Assembly: GCA_900772435.1 (NCBI GenBank)
Contig: CAAHEM010000124.1
Location: forward strand, 1-21,119
Length of the DNA: 21,119 bases
Origin: Bacilli bacterium
GTDB taxonomy: Bacteria > Bacillota_I > Bacilli_A > RF39 > UBA660
Direction of reading: 5' to 3'
Both the position numbers and the translations under genes were made by a program. This document shows positions 8,043-14,132 of this stretch, in pieces. Each line of letters starts with the position of its first letter. The first letter of the stretch is position 1. Under the pieces are notes generated by a model, which did not search any database, was not told the origin of the DNA, and saw nothing but the letters and a program-made list of their open reading frames with translations.

Positions 8043-8990
8043 ATGTTTAAAAATGTTGAAGAGTTGAGAGATTTAATTAAGCAGGGAAAAACAAACGAAG
8101 AAATCATAAAAAGTCAAATTGAATATTTAAATTCAGATAATTATTGTATATCTAAACATGAAACAATAAAGGAAAATGATACAGATATGATTATTTTTCA
8201 TGAAGGATTTATAAACAAAAACATGGATGTTTCTTTTACAGGAAATAGAATAGTTGATATTGTTTATTATCATGATAATACAGAAATATATGATGCTATA
8301 ATTAATTTAATTAGAGATAATATGGATAAAAAAGGATTTAGTATAAACAGTATGATGAGAATAATTAGAAATTATTTTTCTATAAATGAAGATTCACCAT
8401 ATAAACAATTATATGATTTTTATAAAGAAAAACTTCCTAATCAACCATATTTTTTGAGAGAGAATCTGCCATATATTATAATGAGTTATAAATGTTCTAA
8501 CTTTGATGGTGATATTACAGAATTTGGTAAAGCTTATTTATACAATATTGCTTTTTATAATACAAAAGATGAAAAATACAGGCAGGAATCTGAAAGATAC
8601 AGAAATTCTATTGATTGGGATAAATTAGATGAGATAGGGAATATAAGATTAAATTTATCAGATATAAAAGGAGCTGGTTTAGCTGCATGTACAGAATATG
8701 CATTTTTAGAACAAAATATTTTAAGTTTTCTTGGATATGAAGTATATATGGTTGGAGGTAAAATAAAAAAAGAAAATGGACAAGAAGAAGCTCACAATTT
8801 CAATGTTATTAAGAGAACAAATGGTAATTTTGAAATTATTGATACAGCTCAAGTAACAAAATGTATATTACCGAATATTAATACTTCAGAAGAATTAATA
8901 GGATTGAAAGATATAGAAGCAATAAATGGATATGGGGAAAGAATTTATTATTATATTGGTAGTCAAAAAACAATTAATTTAAAACATTAA
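8043..8990 (+). CDS. Transglutaminase-like protein (Cys-His-Asp)
   Basis: 315-residue protein without signal peptide or membrane segment. The C-terminal third has the layout of a papain-like transglutaminase/cysteine-protease fold: Cys216 in AACTEYA at a helix start, His251 in EAHNFNV, Asp267 in EIIDTAQ, with beta-strand-like stretches between (GYEVYMVGG). The N-terminal 200 residues are not recognised and look mainly helical. Such domains act as proteases, peptide cross-linkers or amidases; the reaction here cannot be told from sequence. It has its own extended -10 promoter with a very short leader, and a strong terminator. It sits between a broken nuclease gene and a truncated ComEC-like fragment, which suggests a region of gene gain and loss. 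Start chosen at ATG 8043 because of AGGA 9 nt upstream. Confidence 0.6.
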   Translation: MFKNVEELRDLIKQGKTNEEIIKSQIEYLNSDNYCISKHETIKENDTDMIIFHEGFINKNMDVSFTGNRIVDIVYYHDNTEIYDAIINLIRDNMDKKGFSINSMMRIIRNYFSINEDSPYKQLYDFYKEKLPNQPYFLRENLPYIIMSYKCSNFDGDITEFGKAYLYNIAFYNTKDEKYRQESERYRNSIDWDKLDEIGNIRLNLSDIKGAGLAACTEYAFLEQNILSFLGYEVYMVGGKIKKENGQEEAHNFNVIKRTNGNFEIIDTAQVTKCILPNINTSEELIGLKDIEAINGYGERIYYYIGSQKTINLKH

Positions 8991-9010
8991 AATTTTATAA
9001 AAAATAATTG

Positions 9011-9035
9011 GATTGCAATTTGCAATCTTTTTTTT
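9011..9035 (+). terminator. Terminator after the 8043 gene
   Basis: Perfect stem GATTGCA (9011-9017) and TGCAATC (9021-9027), ATT loop, then eight T. Confidence 0.9.
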
Positions 9036-9047
9036 GCTCAAATTCGT

Positions 9048-9614
9048 ATGCATAAACGTATGTCACCACACGGAGATGCAGATCATGCAGGGTACGCTTT
9101 AGAATTGTTAAATAATTTTAAAGTAATAAATAAATATACAAATAAAGGAAGAAAAAACACTTTAGAAAAGAAAATAAATATTAATTCTTTAGAAACAAAA
9201 TATATGAGTATTGATAACATAGAAATTTATTCATTAAATAACAATATTTATAATAATGAAAATAAAGATAGTTTAGTTCTTTTAATTAAAATATATAATA
9301 AGAATTTTTTATTCATGGCAGATGCAGACAAAAAAGTAGAAAAAACTATAATAGAAAAATATAACTTAAAAGATATAGATTTCTTAAAAGTAGGTCATCA
9401 TGGTTCTAAAACAAGTACTGGTGTATCATTTATAAACAAAATTAATCCCAAATATTCTATTATTTCAGTTGGAAAAAACAATAAATTTGGTCATCCAAAT
9501 ACTGAAACTTTAGAAACATTAAAAAATACTAAAATAATAAGAATAGATAAAGCAGGTACAATAAAAATAACTATTAATAAAAATGAATCATTAATAAACA
9601 CATATTCACCATAA
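9048..9614 (+). pseudogene. 5'-truncated ComEC-type metallo-beta-lactamase domain
   Basis: 188 codons that align with the last ~190 residues of the ComEC at 5030-7123. They begin at the first metal motif (SPHGDADHAG, compare THGDYDHMG), include FMADAD and KVGHHGSKTS, share ISVGKNN and GHPN, and end in the same Ser-Pro-stop. Everything upstream is missing: no FIDVGQGDS strand, no membrane domain. No Shine-Dalgarno precedes ATG 9048, which lies 12 nt after the T-run of a strong terminator. It is therefore most likely the surviving 3' end of a second comEC or a related hydrolase. The two copies have diverged clearly at DNA level, so this is not a recent duplication. A functional mini-enzyme cannot be excluded, since the metal-binding residues that remain are intact. 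No hairpin terminator is seen after it. Confidence 0.7.
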
Positions 9615-9660
9615 CAAGTACGCTAATTTAAAAGAATAATTTAAGTAATATTAATTAGTA

Positions 9661-9669
9661 TGATATAAT
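9661..9669 (+). promoter_or_regulatory. Extended -10 promoter of the LRR/transglutaminase/ADP-ribosylhydrolase operon
   Basis: TGATATAAT, with the hexamer at 9664-9669; the 17-bp block 9653-9669 equals 8007-8023. A weak -35 (TTAAGT, 9641-9646) has 17-bp spacing. AGGAG (9676-9680) follows at once, so the leader is very short. Confidence 0.55.
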
Positions 9670-9689
9670 TATTATAGGAGTGATATTTG

Positions 9690-10280
9690 ATGAATACAAA
9701 GAGTATTGAAGAGTATATTTATTCTTTAGAAAATCCAAAAGATTGTAAAGAATTAACAATAAATAAGTTAAGTATTACAGGAGAAATTCAAACAGTTGAT
9801 TTAAATGATTTATATAATTTTCAGAAGTTAGAAAGATTATCTTTATGTAATATGACTATCGGAGAAAACGATTTATTAATTTTAGAAAAACTAGAAAATT
9901 TAAAAGTATTAAAGCTGTATAATTGTGATTTTTCTAATGATAATTTATATGCATATTTTAATAGTATAGATATTGAAGAATTAGTTATAGATAATACTGA
10001 AATAAATTTTAATTCTATTAAAAAGAAATATAATAAAGTAATAGCTAAAAATGTAGCACATGTATATGATATAGATTGTATTGAACTAGATATAAGTAAA
10101 GCAACAACAGTTGACTTTCAAAAGTTAGAATTTGAGAAATATGAAAAACTCATAGTAAGTAAATCACAATATTCATCACAAAAAAATATTTTTACTGAAT
10201 ATAAAAATAAAATTGAACTAGTAGTTAAAGATGATTATTATGATGAATTAGGAGACTTATATGAAGAAAATAAAGATTAA
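9690..10280 (+). CDS. Leucine-rich-repeat-like protein
   Basis: 196-residue protein without signal peptide. Residues about 18-115 show a degenerate leucine-rich pattern with a period near 22-24: LNDLYNFQKLERLSLCN, LEKLENLKVLKLYNCD, then IEELVIDNTEI. This suggests a small solenoid that binds a partner protein. The C-terminal part (about 115-196) is mixed alpha/beta and not recognised. Start: ATG 9690, 9 nt after AGGAG; an in-frame TTG at 9687 would add one Met. Its last 20 bases overlap the start of the next gene, so the two are very likely co-translated and may work as a pair. The LRR call is by eye and moderate. Confidence 0.6.
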   Translation: MNTKSIEEYIYSLENPKDCKELTINKLSITGEIQTVDLNDLYNFQKLERLSLCNMTIGENDLLILEKLENLKVLKLYNCDFSNDNLYAYFNSIDIEELVIDNTEINFNSIKKKYNKVIAKNVAHVYDIDCIELDISKATTVDFQKLEFEKYEKLIVSKSQYSSQKNIFTEYKNKIELVVKDDYYDELGDLYEENKD

Positions 10281-11430
10281 TTCTCCATTAACTAATGAAA
10301 CAATACAAAGAATAAATGGAATGGCACAAAAAGAACGTATTATCATAGTTTTTAATAATACCAAAGGTTTAAAACCAGATGATTTAATGAAACTTAACTC
10401 AAATGTCACAATAAGTATTATAGGTGGTTTAGACACTAGAAAAGAAAAGTTCAATAATGAACACTATCAAAAAAGAACATACTATTCTCCAAAAGAGTTA
10501 ATTAGCATTATTAATTTCTTTGAAAAAATAGAAAGACAACTTAATCCACTATGGAATGAACTAGAAAAATGTATGTTTGTATATCAAAAGATTTGCGAAT
10601 ACTCAAATTATGATGAATGCGAATATAACGGAAGAGATGCTGCAAGAAACCTATTAGGGGTAATAACCGGAAAAAGTGTTTGTGTTGGTTATGCTATGAT
10701 ATTTAAAGAAGCTATGGATAGAATTAATATAAAATGTTACTATCAAAATAGAGAAGGCCATCACGGCTGGAATATCGTTGAATTAGAAGGAAAACAATAT
10801 GCAATTGAATTAACTTGGGATACTTATAATAAGAAAGATAATAAATGCGGCTTTAGAAATTTTTGTAGAGAGGATAGACAAAAATTTTATTCAAATAAAC
10901 ATCATGATATAAGTGCTGAAAAAGATGAACAAGAATTTGATGTAAAAGAATGTCCGGTTCCAGTATTACAAAATGCTTTAAGAAAGATAAGCCAAGAGAG
11001 AATAAAAAGAATACCAGTTGAAAATCGTAATGGTGTAATGACATGCTCGATTGTTGGGCAACCTATAGTTATTAAGAATAATATACCTTATTTGCAAAAT
11101 GGAAATCCTTCAAATACATTCATTAGAACTGATGGAAGCGGTTTTATAATAATACCAACAAATAAATCAAATAATCGCATTAGAGAATATATATATTTAA
11201 TATATATTCCTACAAGTCAAATAGTCCAAGCCACAAGAATATATAGTGAAATGGATTTATTAACAAACGATCAGGAACTAAGAAGTAATGTTACAAATAA
11301 TTTATTATCAAATCAAAGAGTAGCAAGAAAAATAAATGGATACAATGGTTATGTAGGATATGTTGAAAAAGGTAGCACGTTAAAATACTATAGTCCTGAT
11401 GTCGAGTCATCACTAAATATACATAGATAA
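10261..11430 (+). CDS. Transglutaminase-like protein with C-terminal domain
   Basis: 389-residue cytoplasmic-looking protein. Residues about 95-195 form a transglutaminase-like core: Cys141 in GKSVCVGYAMIFKEAM, His168 in EGHHGWNIV and the strand YAIELTWDTYN. In related bacterial proteins this last strand usually reads HVDVTWDD and its first Asp is the third catalytic residue; here that position is Glu183, with Asp187 kept after the Trp. Activity is therefore possible but not certain. Residues about 230-389 are an extra, beta-rich, unrecognised domain. Start at ATG 10261 with AGGAG 6 nt upstream, overlapping the LRR gene by 20 bp; the ADP-ribosylglycohydrolase follows 28 bp later. The arrangement suggests a protein-modification operon in which the LRR protein may recruit a substrate. 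That role is inference. Confidence 0.65.
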   Translation: MKKIKINSPLTNETIQRINGMAQKERIIIVFNNTKGLKPDDLMKLNSNVTISIIGGLDTRKEKFNNEHYQKRTYYSPKELISIINFFEKIERQLNPLWNELEKCMFVYQKICEYSNYDECEYNGRDAARNLLGVITGKSVCVGYAMIFKEAMDRINIKCYYQNREGHHGWNIVELEGKQYAIELTWDTYNKKDNKCGFRNFCREDRQKFYSNKHHDISAEKDEQEFDVKECPVPVLQNALRKISQERIKRIPVENRNGVMTCSIVGQPIVIKNNIPYLQNGNPSNTFIRTDGSGFIIIPTNKSNNRIREYIYLIYIPTSQIVQATRIYSEMDLLTNDQELRSNVTNNLLSNQRVARKINGYNGYVGYVEKGSTLKYYSPDVESSLNIHR

Positions 11431-11433
11431 ATA

Positions 11434-11455
11434 TATAATAAAATAAAAAGGTGAT
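11434..11455 (+). promoter_or_regulatory. -10 box and ribosome site of the 11459 gene
   Basis: TATAAT (11434-11439) and AAAGGTGAT (11447-11455) just before ATG 11459. The -10 could give the ADP-ribosylhydrolase an extra promoter inside the operon, but in DNA this AT-rich the hexamer may be chance. Confidence 0.4.
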
Positions 11456-11458
11456 ATT

Positions 11459-12232
11459 ATGCTAGGAGCAATATATGGAGATAAAGTAGGAAGCATATAT
11501 GAATTTGAACAATTAAAAGGAATAAAAAGTATTAGTCCCGATGTATTAATACAATCAAATTCTTTTTATAGTGACGATACAATAGAAACAATCGCAGTCG
11601 CAGATGCAATTATCAATAATAAAGATTATGAAGAAACATTAAGAGAATATATATTAAAAAATATTGATTATAGTCCTAACTTTAAACCATACTTTAAAAA
11701 TCCCTTTTCGCCAGGAACAATGAAATGGGCAAAAGGAATAGGCAAGAATACAAGCATTGGTAATGGAGCAATGATGAGAATATCACCAGTAGGTTATTTA
11801 TTCGATAAAGAAGAAGATGTAATAGAGCAAGCTAGGCTAGTAACAATACCATCACATAATTCTAAGGAAGCTATAGACTCAGCAACCATAATAGCATTAA
11901 TGATTTATTACTTTAGAAATGGGTTAGGCAAAGAAGAAGTATTTCATAAATTAAACTTATTAGTTAAATATGAACCATTTAAGAAATTTAATACAACATG
12001 TAGTGAAACATTAAATAATTGTCTTTATGCTTTATATAATTCAACATCATTTGAAGAAGCAATAAGAAACACACTCTTAATGGGAGGAGATACAGATACT
12101 AATTGCTGTATTGTAGGGTCTGTCGCAGAAGTAATGCATGGTATGAATATTTCACAAATAAAAGGTGCCGCAACTGGCTTACCAAAAGAATACATAAAAA
12201 TACTAAAAAAAGCATATGAATCAATCAATTAA
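11459..12232 (+). CDS. ADP-ribosylglycohydrolase (DraG family)
   Basis: Predicted to remove ADP-ribose from modified proteins or nucleic acids using two Mg2+ ions. 257 residues, near the normal family length, all-helical. Motifs are complete and in order: GDKVGS (7-12), SDDT (38-41) for the first metal-binding set, GNGAMMRISPVG (101-112), PSHNS (131-135) and GGDTDT (209-214) for the second metal-binding set. No signal peptide, so it acts in the cytoplasm. Start supported by AAAGGTGAT 3-4 nt before ATG 11459. It follows the transglutaminase-like gene by 28 bp and is probably co-transcribed. An ADP-ribosyltransferase-like protein is encoded about 5.5 kb downstream, so this enzyme could reverse or give immunity to that modification; a general housekeeping role in ADP-ribose turnover is equally possible. 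Confidence 0.9.
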   Translation: MLGAIYGDKVGSIYEFEQLKGIKSISPDVLIQSNSFYSDDTIETIAVADAIINNKDYEETLREYILKNIDYSPNFKPYFKNPFSPGTMKWAKGIGKNTSIGNGAMMRISPVGYLFDKEEDVIEQARLVTIPSHNSKEAIDSATIIALMIYYFRNGLGKEEVFHKLNLLVKYEPFKKFNTTCSETLNNCLYALYNSTSFEEAIRNTLLMGGDTDTNCCIVGSVAEVMHGMNISQIKGAATGLPKEYIKILKKAYESIN

Positions 12233-12429
12233 TAGTTTAATTAATTATAATAATTACAAAAGAAAACATAATATATAGTAGATATAGAAAATATATCTAA
12301 ATTTTAACCGCTCCTAGACTATTTAATATAATGTATAATAATCCTCTAAAAAACTTTTATAAAAACATGCAACTTATTACATATAATCCATAAAATATAA
12401 TGAGCCACCAAGTGGTGTTTATATAGATC

Positions 12430-12458
12430 AGGAACTATTCTTATAGTTCCTTTAGTTT
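12430..12458 (+). terminator. Hairpin, possible terminator in the intergenic region
   Basis: Perfect stem AGGAACTAT (12430-12438) and ATAGTTCCT (12443-12451), TCTT loop, followed by TTAGTTT. The tail is weak. It may end the ADP-ribosylhydrolase operon, since no hairpin lies nearer to 12232, or end a small transcript begun at the TATAAT at 12396. Confidence 0.5.
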
Positions 12459-12502
12459 GCACTAACTAGACACAATCACTTCTTATTTTAATAAAAATGT
12501 AA

Positions 12503-12508
12503 TATAAT
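12503..12508 (+). promoter_or_regulatory. -10 box of xerD, predicting a leaderless mRNA
   Basis: TATAAT followed by six bases and then ATG 12515. With the usual 6-7 nt spacing, transcription would start at the A of the start codon. No Shine-Dalgarno precedes the ATG. A weak -35 (TTCTTA, 12480-12485) has a 17-bp spacer. Confidence 0.55.
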
Positions 12509-12514
12509 GAACTT

Positions 12515-13408
12515 ATGGATAAAGAAGAATTTCTTAAAATTAATGTTATAAATGATTTTATAAGTTATATAAGTAAAAAGAATTATTCTATAAATACATA
12601 TACTTCTTATATTAATGACTTATATTATTTTTATATCTTTATAAAAAAGGACTTAACAAAAGTAACTTTTGAAGATATAAAAGATTATTTAGAACATCTA
12701 AATTTAAAGAAAGAAAAACCATCTTCAGTAAGAAGAAAAATAAGTTCTTTAAAATCATTTTATAAATTTTTATATAAAAATAATTATATGGATAAAAAAG
12801 ATTATCCACTTACTAAAGTTGCTTATCCTAAAATGGAAAAGAAGCTTCCTAAGTTTATATATTATAATGATTTACTTGAAATAATTAATGAGTCCACTAA
12901 AGATAAAGATGGAGTAAGGGATAGATTAATTATAGAGATGCTTTATGCGACAGGTGTCAGAGTAAGTGAACTTGTTAATATTAAAGTAAATGATATAGAT
13001 TTTAATAATAGAAGAATTATAGTTTTAGGAAAAGGAAATAAAGAGAGAATAGTTTATTATGGTGAATATGCAGAAGAAGTGTTAAAAGAATACATGAAAA
13101 CACACGAAAGAAAAAATCATAATTATCTGTTTGTAAATTCGAAAGGTGGACAGCTTACCGATAGGGGAGTTAGATACATAATAGATAATATCATGTCTAA
13201 ATTATCAGTTAAAACACATGTAACACCTCATGTATTAAGACACACATTCGCAACAGATATGTTAAATAATGGATGTGATATAAAAGTAGTTCAAGAATTA
13301 CTTGGACACAGTTCACTAAAAGCAACAGAGATTTATACTCATGTAACAAATGAACACTTAAAAAAAGTATATTATGAATGTTTTCCAAGGAGGGACAAAG
13401 ATGAGTAA
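12515..13408 (+). CDS. xerD: Tyrosine recombinase XerD
   Basis: Site-specific recombinase that, normally with XerC, resolves chromosome dimers at dif. 297 residues, typical Xer length. N-terminal SAM-like core-binding domain (about 10-95), then the catalytic domain with the full set: Arg149 in ATGVRVSEL, Lys173 in LGKGNKER, His239 and Arg242 in TPHVLRHTFAT, His265 in LLGHSS and nucleophile Tyr274 in IYTHVT. The end (YTHVTNEHLKKVYYECFPR) resembles XerD more than XerC, and no integrase-type extra domain is present, so a housekeeping XerD is favoured over a phage integrase. The start has no ribosome site; the ATG sits 6 nt after a -10 box, suggesting leaderless translation. Its last 8 bp overlap tdk (ATGAGTAA). 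Confidence 0.9.
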   Translation: MDKEEFLKINVINDFISYISKKNYSINTYTSYINDLYYFYIFIKKDLTKVTFEDIKDYLEHLNLKKEKPSSVRRKISSLKSFYKFLYKNNYMDKKDYPLTKVAYPKMEKKLPKFIYYNDLLEIINESTKDKDGVRDRLIIEMLYATGVRVSELVNIKVNDIDFNNRRIIVLGKGNKERIVYYGEYAEEVLKEYMKTHERKNHNYLFVNSKGGQLTDRGVRYIIDNIMSKLSVKTHVTPHVLRHTFATDMLNNGCDIKVVQELLGHSSLKATEIYTHVTNEHLKKVYYECFPRRDKDE

Positions 13409-13994
13409 ATTATATTTTAGATATGGAGCTATGAATAGTGGAAAAACAACGCTATTATTACAAGTAGCACATAATTATGAAGAAAGAGGAATGAAAGTAG
13501 TAATATTAAAACCTGGAATTGATACTAAGGGTGATGATAAAATAGTAACAAGAATAGGTCTTAAAAGAAAAGTGGATCACATAGTTAAAAGCGATGAAAA
13601 ACTAATTAATTATTTATGTACTTTACCACTAGATATAGTTTGCGTATTAGTAGATGAAGCACAATTTTTAACACGTGATCAGGTAGACGACTTATTTATG
13701 TTTACTAAACTTAAAAATATACCAGTTATCTGTTATGGACTTAGAAGTGACTTTAAAACAATGGCATTTCCAGGAAGTTTAAGATTATTTGAAGTATCAG
13801 ACGTTATGGAAGAATTAATAACTATTTGTAGATGTGGTAAAAGAGCGAAATTCAACGGAAGAATAGTAAATGGAGAATTTACATCAAACGGAGAACAAGT
13901 TGCAATAGATGGAGAAAATCATGTTGAATATGAATCTCTTTGTGGAAAATGTTATCTTGAAAAAGTACTTGGAATAACATCTCTGGATGAATAA
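13401..13994 (+). CDS. tdk: Thymidine kinase, type II
   Basis: Phosphorylates thymidine with ATP to dTMP in pyrimidine salvage. 197 residues. Walker A GAMNSGKT (9-16), Walker B region with VDEAQF (about 88-93, the Glu being the catalytic base), the lasso region YGLRSDF, and a zinc site made of CRC (about 151-153) and CGKC near residues 185-188. The start is ATG 13401, because AAGGAGGG (13387-13394) is well placed; an upstream in-frame ATG at 13374 would extend the protein into xerD without a ribosome site and lengthen it beyond the family norm. It overlaps the xerD stop, so it is translated from the xerD transcript. A strong terminator follows. Confidence 0.95.
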   Translation: MSKLYFRYGAMNSGKTTLLLQVAHNYEERGMKVVILKPGIDTKGDDKIVTRIGLKRKVDHIVKSDEKLINYLCTLPLDIVCVLVDEAQFLTRDQVDDLFMFTKLKNIPVICYGLRSDFKTMAFPGSLRLFEVSDVMEELITICRCGKRAKFNGRIVNGEFTSNGEQVAIDGENHVEYESLCGKCYLEKVLGITSLDE

Positions 13995-13997
13995 ATT

Positions 13998-14024
13998 AAA
14001 TCACTAATAATTAGTGATTTTTTT
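13998..14024 (+). terminator. Terminator of xerD-tdk
   Basis: Perfect 10-bp stem AAATCACTAA (13998-14007) and TTAGTGATTT (14011-14020), TAA loop, T-run to 14024. Confidence 0.93.
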
Positions 14025-14065
14025 GTAAAATTTTCTTTAAATATCTTCTCTCAAAAATAATGCTA

Positions 14066-14074
14066 TGGTATAAT
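14066..14074 (+). promoter_or_regulatory. Extended -10 promoter of ppdK
   Basis: TGGTATAAT, the hexamer at 14069-14074. The -35 region (about 14046-14051) is a poor match. It leaves a leader of about 50 nt, the longest in the window. Confidence 0.65.
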
Positions 14075-14087
14075 AAATTAGTCGGTA

Positions 14088-14104
14088 ACATATGTTGCAT
14101 ATGT
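14088..14104 (+). promoter_or_regulatory. Inverted repeat in the ppdK leader
   Basis: ACATATG (14088-14094), TTG, CATATGT (14098-14104): a perfect 7-bp inverted repeat about 7-23 nt past the predicted transcription start. It could be a repressor operator or a weak RNA hairpin upstream of the AGGAGGGAG ribosome site (14115-14123). The regulator is unknown. Confidence 0.45.
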
Positions 14105-14132
14105 CTTAAATGACAGGAGGGAGATAATAAAT

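Larger units (their letters stand above)
12233..12514 (+). other. Non-coding interval between the ADP-ribosylhydrolase gene and xerD
   Basis: 282 bp without a credible gene on either strand. It holds four TATAAT hexamers (12327, 12334, 12382 and 12396), a short palindrome CACCA-AG-TGGTG (12406-12417), a 9-bp hairpin (12430-12451) and, at the right end, the xerD promoter. The stretch 12396-12460 could be a short RNA or a degraded repeat. Nothing in it matches a known RNA family that I recognise. Confidence 0.5.

Noticed and set aside
12515..13408. Phage or transposon integrase marking an inserted element
   Set aside because: Length, domain order and C-terminal sequence are those of chromosomal XerD, it is fused by overlap to tdk, and no attachment repeats were found beside it.
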